Shown here piece after piece: positions 43,253 through 51,984 of a stretch of 64,000 nucleotides of DNA (its first letter is position 1; each line of letters starts with the position of its first letter). Location: positions 434,001-498,000 of the forward strand of contig NZ_JASERL010000006.1 in the NCBI RefSeq assembly GCF_030766935.1. Direction: 5' to 3'. The notes under the pieces were generated by a model. The model was not told the DNA's origin. It worked only from the letters and a program-made list of their open reading frames with translations, and made no database searches. The DNA comes from Streptomyces sp. KL109B. Its GTDB lineage: Bacteria; Actinomycetota; Actinomycetes; Streptomycetales; Streptomycetaceae. The translations under genes and the position numbers were made by a program.

Positions 43253-44040
43253 GACTGGGGGCTTCCTTCTGGGGCCGGAGCGAGGGTGTAGAGCAGTTGG
43301 GGGTCGCCGGTGAGGGGGTGCGGGACGACGCTGGCCGGGACACCGAAGACGTCCTCGACGAGCTCTGGTGTGAGGACGTCCTTGGGGGTACCGGAGGCGA
43401 CCAAGTGGCCCTGGCGCAGCACGCCGAGCCGGTCGCAGGCGGCGGCCGCGAGGTTCAGGTCGTGCAGGACGACCAGGACGGTCGGGCCCGCGCCGCGCAG
43501 CAGCGAGAGCAGTTCGACCTGGTGGCGGATGTCGAGGTGGTTCGTCGGCTCGTCGAGGACGAGGATCTCCGGTTCCTGGACGAGGGCACGGGCCACGAGG
43601 ACGCGCTGGCGCTCCCCGCCGGAGAGCGTGAGGACGCCCCGGTGGGCGAGGTGGCCGATGCCGAGCCGGTCCATGGTGCGGGCGCACAGCTCGTGTTCGT
43701 ACGCGGAGAGGTGCTGGTTTCCCTTCAGGTGCGGAGTGCGTCCGAGGGCGACGACCTCGGACACGGTGAAGTCCAGGTCCACGGTGCCGTCCTGGGTGAG
43801 CGCGGCGACGGCGCGGGCGCCGTCCCGCATCGACAGCCGGGTCAGGTCCTCGCCGCCGACACGGACCGTCCCCCTGGTGGGCCGCAGCGCCCGGTACACG
43901 CAGCGCAGGGCGGTGGACTTGCCGCTGCCGTTCGGCCCGACGAGACCCACGACCCGGCCGTCCGGAACGCGCAGGGACAGATCGCGGACCAGGGTGCTGC
44001 CGTCGGTGACGACGGTCAGCCCTTCGAGCTCCAGATCCAT
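43243..44040 (-). CDS. FecE-type metal-chelate ABC transporter ATPase
   Basis: A 265-residue cytosolic ATPase. Walker A is GLVGPNGSGKST, the signature is LSGGERQRVLVARALVQ, Walker B is ILVLDEPTNHLD and the H-loop is LVVLHDLNLAAAACD. All are intact. It has the FecE/BtuD-type length and sits one base after the permease stop and overlapping the receptor start, forming a complete importer. The substrate is probably a siderophore or zincophore complex. Confidence 0.93.
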   Translation of the reverse strand: MDLELEGLTVVTDGSTLVRDLSLRVPDGRVVGLVGPNGSGKSTALRCVYRALRPTRGTVRVGGEDLTRLSMRDGARAVAALTQDGTVDLDFTVSEVVALGRTPHLKGNQHLSAYEHELCARTMDRLGIGHLAHRGVLTLSGGERQRVLVARALVQEPEILVLDEPTNHLDIRHQVELLSLLRGAGPTVLVVLHDLNLAAAACDRLGVLRQGHLVASGTPKDVLTPELVEDVFGVPASVVPHPLTGDPQLLYTLAPAPEGSPQSCP

Positions 44041-44041
44041 C

Positions 44042-45142
44042 TCAACGACCCCCGAACATATAGGACTTGCGGCGCATCAGGGTGATGAAGACGGGCACCC
44101 CGATGAGCGCCGTGATGACACCGAGCGGCAGCTCGCGCGGGGCGACGAGCGTCCGCGACGCGAGGTCGACCCAGACCATGAAGACGGCGCCCGCCAGCGG
44201 GGCGACCGTGAGCACCAGCCGGTGCGAGGCACCCACCGCCATCCGCACCAGATGCGGCATGACCAGTCCGACGAAGCTGATGGCACCGCTGACGGCGACC
44301 AGCACCCCCGTCACCAGCGACACCACGAGCAGCAGCGCCTTGCGGTGCCGGTCCGGGCTGACACCCAGGCTGCCCGCCGTGTCGTCGCCCAGCGCGAGCA
44401 CATCGAGGGTGCGGCTGCGGCGGTGCAGGACGAGGACGCCGAGCAGCACCGCCGCGACGACGACGGGCAGCACACCCCACGTCGCGGCGCCGAAACCGCC
44501 CATCGTCCAGTACAGGACCGTCGACGTGGCCTCGCTGTCCGGCGCCAGATAGACGATGACGCTCATCACCGCCTGGAAGCCGAGCGCGAGCGCGACCCCC
44601 GTCAGCACCAGCCGCAGCGGCGAGAGCGCGCCCCGCCGGGAGGCGGCCACGTACACCAGGACGGACGCGGCCACCGCGCCGAGGAACGCCCCGGCCGACA
44701 TCGCGTACACGCCGAGCGCGGCGAGCGCCCCGGTCACCTTGACGGCGACCGCGCCGACCGACGCCCCCGACGAGACACCAAGCACGAACGGGTCGGCCAG
44801 CGCATTGCGCACCAGCGCCTGGATCGCCACACCGACGGCGCTGAGCCCGGCCCCGACGAGCGCCGCGAGCAGCACACGCGGCGTACGGATCTGCCACACG
44901 ATCTGGTACGTGCTCTCCTCCTCGGCCCCGATCCGCCCGCCGCTCAGCGCCGCCCACAGATAGCGGGCCGTCTCGCCCGGCGCCACCGCCGCCGGGCCGA
45001 GCCCGATGGCGACGACGACGGACACGACGAGCGCGGCGAACAGGGCGGCGCAGATGAGCAACAGGCCGGTACGGGAGCCGACGTGACCGGGTCGGCGCGT
45101 TACGCCGGAGCCTCGGCGCAGCACGCCGGGGCCTTTACGCAT
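44042..45142 (-). CDS. FecCD-family metal-chelate ABC permease
   Basis: A 366-residue permease with about ten membrane helices. Landmarks of the FecCD family are RTPRVLLAALVGAGLSAVGV, ALVRNALADPFVLGVSSGAS, and SGAISFVGLVMPHLVRMAVG. A basic N-terminus (RKGPGVLRRG) precedes helix one. ATG 45142 overlaps the MFS stop by 3 bp (ATGA). It is fused to no other domain. With the ATPase and receptor it makes a one-permease importer that would work as a homodimer. Confidence 0.92.
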   Translation of the reverse strand: MRKGPGVLRRGSGVTRRPGHVGSRTGLLLICAALFAALVVSVVVAIGLGPAAVAPGETARYLWAALSGGRIGAEEESTYQIVWQIRTPRVLLAALVGAGLSAVGVAIQALVRNALADPFVLGVSSGASVGAVAVKVTGALAALGVYAMSAGAFLGAVAASVLVYVAASRRGALSPLRLVLTGVALALGFQAVMSVIVYLAPDSEATSTVLYWTMGGFGAATWGVLPVVVAAVLLGVLVLHRRSRTLDVLALGDDTAGSLGVSPDRHRKALLLVVSLVTGVLVAVSGAISFVGLVMPHLVRMAVGASHRLVLTVAPLAGAVFMVWVDLASRTLVAPRELPLGVITALIGVPVFITLMRRKSYMFGGR

Positions 45143-46437
45143 CACTCCGGTTCCTCGACGCCGCACGCCGGGTCCTCCTCGACGGGGCCGCGCCGCGTCA
45201 CGAGCCACGCCGCCACCAACGCGACCGCGAGCAGCCCCCCGAACGCCGCCGCGATCCCCGGATACCCGGCGACCGCGAGCCCGGCCCCGCCGAGAGCCGC
45301 ACCCGCGAACACACCAAGGCTCTGCCCCGCCGCGTTCAGGCTCAGCGCGGTGCCTCGCAGCGCGCCGCACCGTCGTACGAGCAGGCTGACGGCGCACGCC
45401 GCCACCACCGCGTGGGCGGCCGCGTGCAGGGAGGTCAGCGCCAGGGCCAGCGGCAGCCAGTGCGTGAACCAGAAGCCGACGGCGCTGACCAGCGCGGCCG
45501 CCACACCGATGGCGAGGAGCCGTTCGGTCCCGACGCGGGAGCCCTCGGCGTTGGTGACCCGCCCGGTGAGCAGATTGCTGACGAAGAACGAGGCGCCGCT
45601 CAACGTCCACACCAGGGAGAACACCTCCGGGTGCAGCCCGAACCGGTCGTCGTAGTACGCCGCCAGATAGGCGAGGTACCCCATGAAGACGGCGGTGCGC
45701 AGCACCGAGACGAGGAGGAGGGGCACGGCGCCGGGTACACCGGCGAGGGCCCTGAACGAGGCGAAGTAGCCCGGCAGTTGCTTCCCGTCGGGCCCCTGCG
45801 CGCGCCGCACCGAAGGGCCACCCGCCCGGCCACGTACCAGCAGAACGAGCGCGAGCAGCACAGCAAGGCAGGCGACGGCGAGCAGATCGCCCTGCCAGCC
45901 CCACACCATCGCGGGCAGCGCGATGAGCGGGGCGGCGAGCATCGACGTCATCGACGTGGTCGCGGACACCAGCGTGGCGGCCCGCCCCGCCGCCCTGCCG
46001 TCGCCGAACCGGTCGGCGGCCGCCGTGGCCAGCGCCGGATTGAGCACGGCGGTGGCGGCGCCGGTCAGCAGGCAGAACGCGGCCAGCAGCGGAAAGCCCC
46101 CGCCCGCGCCGAGCGCCGCGGCGACGCCGAGCAGGGCGAGGCCCCCGGCCGCGGCCCACGCCCTGGGCACCCGGTCGATCAACGGCGCGAGCGCCGCGCC
46201 CACGGCGAGCGCCGCGACACCCCCGAGGCCGCGCAGCCCGCCCACGGTGGCGACGTCCCGCCCGGTCTCCGAGGCGATCGGCACGAGGTACGTACTGAAG
46301 ACCGTGAACGGCAGCAGCCCGACGGCGGAGGCGAGCAGCAGCGGCCACAGCGCGCGCGTCATGGCGAGGTCGCCGGGTATCGGATCGGAGGAACCGGCCT
46401 TCTCCGCAACGGAGTCGGAGGTGTCGGACGCGGTCAC
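45142..46437 (-). CDS. MFS transporter, probable metallophore exporter
   Basis: A 431-residue major facilitator with twelve helices. GAALAPLIDRVPRAWAAAGG is the first-half loop motif, and SLHAAAHAVVAACAVSLLVR and GTALSLNAAGQSLGVFAGAA are later helices. It lies between the DUF364 gene (4-bp overlap, GTGA) and the metal-chelate importer. In siderophore loci such an MFS exports the free ligand. Here the same role is the simplest reading, without direct evidence of substrate. Confidence 0.87.
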   Translation of the reverse strand: MTASDTSDSVAEKAGSSDPIPGDLAMTRALWPLLLASAVGLLPFTVFSTYLVPIASETGRDVATVGGLRGLGGVAALAVGAALAPLIDRVPRAWAAAGGLALLGVAAALGAGGGFPLLAAFCLLTGAATAVLNPALATAAADRFGDGRAAGRAATLVSATTSMTSMLAAPLIALPAMVWGWQGDLLAVACLAVLLALVLLVRGRAGGPSVRRAQGPDGKQLPGYFASFRALAGVPGAVPLLLVSVLRTAVFMGYLAYLAAYYDDRFGLHPEVFSLVWTLSGASFFVSNLLTGRVTNAEGSRVGTERLLAIGVAAALVSAVGFWFTHWLPLALALTSLHAAAHAVVAACAVSLLVRRCGALRGTALSLNAAGQSLGVFAGAALGGAGLAVAGYPGIAAAFGGLLAVALVAAWLVTRRGPVEEDPACGVEEPE

Positions 46438-47255
46438 GCGGCACCCCCGGCGCGGTACCGGTACATGGGCGTCTCGTCGGCGCTGAACTGCGAGAACGTG
46501 AACGGTTCGGCGTTCAGCGCGGTCACTCCCGCGCCGAGGAACGCGCGGGCCACGGCGCTGCCGCTCTGCGCGTACACCACCAGTGGGATGCCGTGGTCGC
46601 GGCAGTGGCCGAGGACGAGGTCGAAGGTGCCGTTGCTGAGGGTCATGCCGGTGGCGACGACCGCGTCGGCCTTCTCCAGGACCTCGGTCATGTCGTCGGT
46701 GACCGGGTCGCCCCACTGTGTGGACCGCAGGTTGAGGTCGCACGGCAGGCACTCGCCGCCGCGCTCGCGGATCGCCGCGACGAGCGGATTGACGACGCCG
46801 ATGAGCGCGACCTTCGCGCCTGGTTCGATGTCGAGGAGCCCGGCGATCGACGCGTCGCGGGCCCGCGCCCTGACTTCGGGGGTGCCCGCGGGCAGCACGA
46901 CGGTCTCGGCGTCCGCCTCGCGGTGCGGGGCGGTGAGCGCGAGATACGCGTCGAGGGCGGCGATCCGCACCGGCGCGGAGTCGCTGCGCAGCAGGGTGTC
47001 GAGCGGGTGCCCCGAGGCGTTCTCGCAGAACTCCGGGGCCAGTTCGCCCGCTTCGAAGGAGCAGGCGCCGAAGGCGGCGCCGGCCCGCAGCAGCAGGTAG
47101 TGGTTGTGGTACGTCACGGGCCCGCCGGCCAGGCGGGTGGTGTGGTAGAGCCAGAAGGCGCTGGTGACGCTGGTGTCCTTCGGGTCGGGGCCGTGGGCCC
47201 CGGCGAGAACGGCATCGGTGAGTTCGGCCACCGTGTGCGGCGCCTGGTGAGACAT
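46434..47255 (-). CDS. DUF364 domain protein (putative heavy-metal chelation family)
   Basis: A 273-residue protein with an N-terminal enolase-like DUF4213 part and a C-terminal DUF364 domain. VALIGVVNPLVAAIRERGGE is a Rossmann-like strand-turn, and ATGMTLSNGTFDLVLGHCRD with LVVYAQSGSAVARAFLGAGV is the DUF364 core. The family has been linked to metal chelation by name only. It overlaps the MFS exporter by 4 bp. In this operon it could finish or bind the metallophore. The catalytic role is unknown. Confidence 0.82.
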   Translation of the reverse strand: MSHQAPHTVAELTDAVLAGAHGPDPKDTSVTSAFWLYHTTRLAGGPVTYHNHYLLLRAGAAFGACSFEAGELAPEFCENASGHPLDTLLRSDSAPVRIAALDAYLALTAPHREADAETVVLPAGTPEVRARARDASIAGLLDIEPGAKVALIGVVNPLVAAIRERGGECLPCDLNLRSTQWGDPVTDDMTEVLEKADAVVATGMTLSNGTFDLVLGHCRDHGIPLVVYAQSGSAVARAFLGAGVTALNAEPFTFSQFSADETPMYRYRAGGAA

Positions 47256-47306
47256 GACGGTGCTCTCTCGTCTCTCTCGTGGTGAGGTGGTGCGACGGCA
47301 GGGGAG

Positions 47307-48353
47307 TCAGGCGGCCGCGGTGCGGGCGTCGACCGGATCGGCGGGGACCGGCACGCCGGGCCACGACATCGCCGACCACGGCAGGCTCAACTCGCCGAGC
47401 GAGCCGATCTCGCGGGGCGCCAGCTCGCTCAACGGGCGGGCGTCACGGTGCCGGGCGTAGGCGTGCTCCACGTACCGGTGGCCGGTGTCGGCGGCGATGA
47501 AGACATGATGGCCACCGGCCTCCCCGGCGCCGCCCCGCTCCCGGCTCCGCTCCCAACGGGCCGCCAAATAGGCCGCGCCCGCCGAAAGCCCGGCGAAGAT
47601 CCCACTGCCGCGCAGCAGGCCGACCGCGCCGGAGAGGGCGGAGTCGAAGTCGATCCAGTGCACGCGGTCGTAGAGCGCGTGCCGCACATTGCGGAACTCG
47701 ATGGCGCTGCCGATCCCGGCGATGATCATGTCCGGGTCCGAGACATGCTCGGAGCCGAACGTGACACTCCCGAAGGGCTGCACACCGACGAGCCGCACCT
47801 GCCGCCCGGCCTCCCGCAGATAGGTGGCCAGCGCTCCCGTGGACGCGCCGGACCCGACGCCGCCCGTCAACGTCACCGCGCCGCCGGGCAGTTCCCTGTC
47901 CAGCCGGGCGGCCACGGCCCGGTAGCCGTAGTAGTGGATCTCGTCGTGGTACTGGCGCATCCAGTGGTACGAGGGGTTGGCGTCGAGGATCTCCCCGATG
48001 CGCCGCACCCGCAGCTCCTGGTCGAGGCGGAGGCTGCGCGAGGGCCGCACCTGTTCGAGGGTGGCGCCCAGGACCTCCAACTGCACGCGCAGCGTGCGGT
48101 CCACGGTCGTCGAACCGACGATGTGACACCTCAGCCCGTAGCGGTGACACGCGAGGGCGAGAGCGTGCGCGTAGATGCCGCTGGAGCTGTCGATGAGCGT
48201 GTCACCGGGTCTGACCGTCCCCCTGTCCAGCAGGTGGCGCACGGCGCCGAGCGCCGAGTAGAGCTTCATCGTCTCGAAGCGCAGACAGCTCAAGTCCCCT
48301 TCGAGACCGATGAGATGGGGCTCCTTGACCGCTTCCGCTATGTGTTCGTCCAC
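47307..48353 (-). CDS. SbnA-like PLP-dependent (cysteine synthase family) enzyme
   Basis: A 348-residue fold-type II PLP enzyme, divergent from normal cysteine synthases. The presumed PLP lysine is Lys30 (RFETMKLYSALGAVRHLL), and the usual TSGN loop is replaced by SSSGIYAHALALA. The phosphate cup is GGVGSGASTGALA. SbnA-type enzymes use O-phospho-L-serine for beta-replacement in diaminopropionate-containing metallophores. The start GTG 48353 has a GGGGAAGGG site; a TTG at 48410 is less likely. It heads the metal-acquisition operon and is divergent from a GHMP kinase. Confidence 0.82.
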   Translation of the reverse strand: MDEHIAEAVKEPHLIGLEGDLSCLRFETMKLYSALGAVRHLLDRGTVRPGDTLIDSSSGIYAHALALACHRYGLRCHIVGSTTVDRTLRVQLEVLGATLEQVRPSRSLRLDQELRVRRIGEILDANPSYHWMRQYHDEIHYYGYRAVAARLDRELPGGAVTLTGGVGSGASTGALATYLREAGRQVRLVGVQPFGSVTFGSEHVSDPDMIIAGIGSAIEFRNVRHALYDRVHWIDFDSALSGAVGLLRGSGIFAGLSAGAAYLAARWERSRERGGAGEAGGHHVFIAADTGHRYVEHAYARHRDARPLSELAPREIGSLGELSLPWSAMSWPGVPVPADPVDARTAAA

Positions 48354-48418
48354 ATCGAACCCTTCCCCTGGTTCAGCCCTGCCGGTTCGGCTCTGACAGG
48401 GGAGAGACAAACACTAAA

Positions 48419-48433
48419 CGAAAACGATTGTCA
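48419..48433. promoter_or_regulatory. Zur-box-like sequence in divergent promoter
   Basis: The 15-mer CGAAAACGATTGTCA matches the actinobacterial Zur consensus TGAAAATGATTTTCA at 12 of 15 positions. It lies between the SbnA-like gene (start 48353) and the GHMP kinase gene (start 48457), and could control both. A Fur-family iron site is an alternative. Confidence 0.5.
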
Positions 48434-48456
48434 ATTGCGATAGGGTGCTCGGCGTG

Positions 48457-49398
48457 ATGTTTGATGCGATCGGTGAAACCGTCGGCGCGGGCATGGCCTT
48501 CGGAACGTTCGGCGAGCTCCTCCAGGGTCAACTCCCGGAGAAGAACGGCGACTTCCTCGTCACCCTGCCCGTCGCCCGCTGGACCCGCGTGGTCTTCCGT
48601 CCCGACCCGCGGCGCGCGGAGCCGCGGGTCTGGCCCGCACACAAGACGAAGGCGCTGCGCCTGCTGCGGATGATCTGCGCGGACGCCGGGCACGCGGCGG
48701 GCGGGCAGCTCACCATCCGCAGCGCCATCCCCGAGGGCAAGGGCCTGGCCAGTTCCTCGGCCGACCTCGTCGCCACCGCGCGCGCCGTGGGGCGGGCGCT
48801 CGGGATCCCGATGCCGGCCCGCCGGATCGAGAGGTACCTCGCCCGCATCGAACCCACCGACGGCGTGCTCTACCCGGCGATCGTGGCGTACCACCACCGG
48901 ACGGTGTCCCTGCGCGGCACGCTGGGCTCGCTGCCGAGGATGAGCGTGGTCGGCGTCGACGAGGGCGGCGTCGTCGACACCGTCGACTTCAATCGCGCGC
49001 CGAAGCCGTTCACGGGCGCGGACCGGCGCGAGTACGCGCGGCTGCTCGGGGACCTCTCCACGGCGGTACGGCTCGGCGACCTGGCCACCGTCGGTGACAT
49101 CGCGACCCGCAGCGCGGTCCTCAACCAGCCGGTGAGCCCCAAGCGGTGGCTGGAGCCGATGCGGGAGATCTGCCGCGACGTCGGCGGCCTCGGGATCGCC
49201 GTCGGCCACAGCGGCACCACCCTCGGCATCCTGCTCGACGCCTGCGACCCCGCCCACCCGCACCGCGCCGCGGCGGCTTCCCGCGCCTGCGCGGAACTGG
49301 CGGGCTCGGCGACGCTCTACCGCACCCTCAGCTTCCGCAGGGGCGAGGCGCGGCCCATAGCAGAGCCCTCCGGCATCGCGCAATCCGTGCGCCGTTGA
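48457..49398 (+). CDS. GHMP-family kinase, PduX (L-threonine kinase)-like
   Basis: A 313-residue small-molecule kinase. The phosphate loop PEGKGLASSSAD (residues 92-103) is the variant GKGxASSxAD form of PduX. GTFGELLQGQLP near the N-terminus and GIAVGHSGTTLGILLD near the C-terminus complete the fold. PduX makes O-phospho-L-threonine. Here, next to an SbnA-like gene, it may make the O-phospho amino acid that enzyme needs, as SbnI does in S. aureus. Starts at 48445 (GTG) and 48457 (ATG) are both possible. A Zur-like box precedes it. Confidence 0.82.
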   Translation: MFDAIGETVGAGMAFGTFGELLQGQLPEKNGDFLVTLPVARWTRVVFRPDPRRAEPRVWPAHKTKALRLLRMICADAGHAAGGQLTIRSAIPEGKGLASSSADLVATARAVGRALGIPMPARRIERYLARIEPTDGVLYPAIVAYHHRTVSLRGTLGSLPRMSVVGVDEGGVVDTVDFNRAPKPFTGADRREYARLLGDLSTAVRLGDLATVGDIATRSAVLNQPVSPKRWLEPMREICRDVGGLGIAVGHSGTTLGILLDACDPAHPHRAAAASRACAELAGSATLYRTLSFRRGEARPIAEPSGIAQSVRR

Positions 49399-49513
49399 AG
49401 GGCGCGGGCGGGCCTGTGGGGTCCGGCGCCATAGTGACGCGGCGGGCCCGCCCCTACGGTTCCGAAGCACGCCCGGCACTCCGGGTGTGCGTCGAAAACC
49501 AAGGAGCATTCGC

Positions 49514-50536
49514 ATGTCGATCCCCCCACAGCATGCGCGGCACCGCAGACGGTGGAGCCGCTGGACCGCCGGTCTCGCCGCCGTCGCCTCGCTCGTACTC
49601 GGGGCAGTCCTCATCGGCCCGGCGCCGTCCGCGAGCGCCGCGGTCAGCCTCACACCGGTGAGCAACTTCGGCTCGAACCCCGGCGCGTTGAAGATGTACG
49701 TCTACAAACCCGCGTCACTGCCCGACAACGCGCCCGTGGTGGTCGCGCTGCACGGCTGCACACAGAACGCGCAGACGTACGCCGACAACTCGGGCCTGCC
49801 CGAGACGGCCGACCGCGACAGGTTCGTGCTCGTCCTCGCCGAGACATCCTCGTCGAACAACATCAACAAGTGTTTCAACTGGTTCCAGTCCGGTGACACC
49901 CAACGCGGTCAGGGCGAGGCACTGTCCATCAAGCAGATGGCCGACCACGCGGTGTCGTCGTACGGCGGCGACGCCAAGAAGGTCTATGTGACCGGCCTGT
50001 CCGCGGGCGGCGCCATGACCTCGGCCGTGCTGGCCGCCTATCCGGACGTGTTCGAGGCCGGAGCGGTCGTCGCCGGCCTGCCCACCGGCTGCGCCAAGGA
50101 CGTGATCAGCGCCTACTCCTGCATGAACCCGGGCGTCGACAAGAGCCCGAGCGAATGGGCGAAGCTGGTGCGCGACGCCAATCCCACGTACGCGGGACCG
50201 TGGCCGCGCGTCGCCATCTGGTACGGCGATCAGGACACGACCGTCGCACCGCGCAACGCCACCGAACTCCGCGACCAGTGGACACAGGTGCACGGCCTGT
50301 CGCAGACACCGACCAGGACCGCGAGCATCGGCCCGAACGCGACCCGGCAGGACCAGTACGCGACCTCCGACGGCACGGTCGCCGTCGAGGTCGACAAGGT
50401 GCCGGGCATCAACCACGGCACCCCGGTCGACCCCGGTACCGGAGCCGAACAGTGCGGCAGCACCGGCGCGCCGTACTTCCTGGACTCGATCTGCTCCAGC
50501 CACTGGATCAGCACGTTCTTCGGCCTCGCGGGATAG
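49514..50536 (+). CDS. Secreted PHB depolymerase/esterase family hydrolase
   Basis: A 340-residue extracellular alpha/beta hydrolase. A twin-basic signal peptide (HRRRWSRW, cleavage after ASA-42) is present. The nucleophile is Ser163 (VTGLSAGGAM). The oxyanion region is VVALHGCTQNAQTYADNSGL, the acid is likely in YGDQDTTV, and the histidine is in GINHGTPV. Cysteines suggest disulfides. It belongs to the PHB depolymerase/feruloyl esterase (type 10, CE1) family. AAGGAG precedes ATG 49514. A terminator follows, so it is transcribed on its own. Confidence 0.87.
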   Translation: MSIPPQHARHRRRWSRWTAGLAAVASLVLGAVLIGPAPSASAAVSLTPVSNFGSNPGALKMYVYKPASLPDNAPVVVALHGCTQNAQTYADNSGLPETADRDRFVLVLAETSSSNNINKCFNWFQSGDTQRGQGEALSIKQMADHAVSSYGGDAKKVYVTGLSAGGAMTSAVLAAYPDVFEAGAVVAGLPTGCAKDVISAYSCMNPGVDKSPSEWAKLVRDANPTYAGPWPRVAIWYGDQDTTVAPRNATELRDQWTQVHGLSQTPTRTASIGPNATRQDQYATSDGTVAVEVDKVPGINHGTPVDPGTGAEQCGSTGAPYFLDSICSSHWISTFFGLAG

Positions 50537-50540
50537 CGCA

Positions 50541-50570
50541 CTGGGGCCTGTCGTTTGGATCAGGCCCCAG
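50541..50570 (+). terminator. Strong terminator after the esterase gene
   Basis: Perfect 10-bp arms CTGGGGCCTG and CAGGCCCCAG around a 10-nt loop containing TTT. It starts 5 bp past the esterase stop and separates the two secreted hydrolase genes. Confidence 0.85.
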
Positions 50571-50619
50571 GTCCCGGCGCCGTACGGCCCGTTCACACCA
50601 CGTGACTTGGAGGAGAAGG

Positions 50620-51984
50620 ATGCTCTCGCCCCGAACCCTCGTGGCCCTCTCGCTGGCCGGAGCCTGCTCGCTCGTCATCGCCTCCGCGGCGGCGACGCCC
50701 GCGGCGACGCCCGCGGCGACGGCCCCGGCCGGCCACTGCGCGGGCCGCGGCCACCTTCGCGTACCCGGAGCCGAACGCCAACAGGCAGACTGCCTCGGCG
50801 AGTTGACGACTGCGGGCACCGTGGGCTCGGGGCACACCGACCCGGCCGACTACAACGGGCTCACCCCGAAGGACCTGCCCACGCCCACGGGCGTCCCCGG
50901 CATCCAGATCGACGGCTACTTCCCGGACACGTCCACCACCAACACCAACCACGGCTGGAACCACGACGCCCAGTTCGTGATCCGGCTGCCCGACCACTGG
51001 AACGGCGGCCTCGTCGTCGCCGGCACCCCCGCCAACCGCGAGCAGTACGCCAACGACCGCGCCATCGCCGACTGGGTCCTGGGGCGCGGCTACGCGTACG
51101 CCGCCACCGACAAGGGCAACACCGGCCTCACCTTCTACCGCGACGGCGAACGCCCCGGCGACGCCATCGCCGAGTGGAACGACCGTGTCACCCAACTCAC
51201 CCGCGCAGCCAAGGCGGTTGTGGCCCAGCGCTACCACCGCCCGCCCACCCGCACCCTCGCCACCGGCATGTCCAACGGCGGCTACCTGGTGCGCTGGCAA
51301 CTGGAGAACCACCCCGAGCTGTACGACGGGGGAGTGGACTGGGAAGGCACCCTCTGGCGCCCCGAGGGCCCCCATCTCCTGACCTTCCTGCCGCCCGCCC
51401 TGCGCCACTACCCGACGTACGCCGCCGGAGGTGAAGGCGCGGAGGCGGCCAGGCAAGCCATGCGCCGGGCCGGTTTCCCCGCGGGCTCCGAGTTCCTGTG
51501 GCCGTACCACCACAAGGTCTACTGGGACCTCACCCAGCGCATCTACCGAGAGGAACTCGACCCGGAGTACGACGGCGCCACCGAAGCCGACTACGACTAC
51601 GCGAAGCGGCCCGCGCAGGTCCAACAGGCCGTCGACCGCATCGCGTTGACGGGACGTATCGGCAAACCGCTGATCACCCTTCAGGGCACCCTCGACGTCC
51701 TCCTCCCCATCAGCCAGGACTCCGACGTCTACGCCGACATGGTCCGCGAGTCCGGCCGCGGCGCCCTCATGAGGTACTACCGCGTCGAGGACGGCACCCA
51801 CGTCGACTCGCTCGTCGACACCTTCCCCGACAAGCTCCGCCCGATCGTGCCGTGCCACCGCGCGGCCTTCGAGGCGATGGAGAAGTGGGCGGCGGGGGAG
51901 GAGCGGCCGCCGGCCGGTCATACGGTGCGGCGCCCGGCCGACGCCGACAGCGCGACGCTGCTCACGCGTTGTCCGCTGGACTGA
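50620..51984 (+). CDS. Secreted alpha/beta hydrolase (3-hydroxybutyrate-oligomer hydrolase/tannase-like)
   Basis: A 454-residue secreted protein with a signal peptide (residues 1-27) and an Ala/Pro-rich linker. The nucleophile is Ser218 (TGMSNGGYLVRWQL). The acid/base region is LQGTLDVLLPISQDSDVY and DGTHVDSLVDTFPD. Its shape resembles 3-hydroxybutyrate-oligomer hydrolases and tannase/feruloyl esterases. With the PHB-depolymerase-like gene just upstream, a shared role in polyester or plant-ester use is likely. GGAGGAGAAGG precedes ATG 50620. The 3' end overlaps the convergent TetR gene by 23 bp. Confidence 0.78.
   Translation: MLSPRTLVALSLAGACSLVIASAAATPAATPAATAPAGHCAGRGHLRVPGAERQQADCLGELTTAGTVGSGHTDPADYNGLTPKDLPTPTGVPGIQIDGYFPDTSTTNTNHGWNHDAQFVIRLPDHWNGGLVVAGTPANREQYANDRAIADWVLGRGYAYAATDKGNTGLTFYRDGERPGDAIAEWNDRVTQLTRAAKAVVAQRYHRPPTRTLATGMSNGGYLVRWQLENHPELYDGGVDWEGTLWRPEGPHLLTFLPPALRHYPTYAAGGEGAEAARQAMRRAGFPAGSEFLWPYHHKVYWDLTQRIYREELDPEYDGATEADYDYAKRPAQVQQAVDRIALTGRIGKPLITLQGTLDVLLPISQDSDVYADMVRESGRGALMRYYRVEDGTHVDSLVDTFPDKLRPIVPCHRAAFEAMEKWAAGEERPPAGHTVRRPADADSATLLTRCPLD

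Noticed and set aside
42182..45655. Plus-strand open frames through the metal-acquisition operon
   Set aside because: They are antisense to genes with complete ABC and MFS motifs, so they are composition artefacts.
49406..49453. GGGCGGGCC/GGCCCGCCC inverted repeat after the kinase gene as a terminator
   Set aside because: The loop is 30 nt with strong GC background, so the structure is too weak to call.
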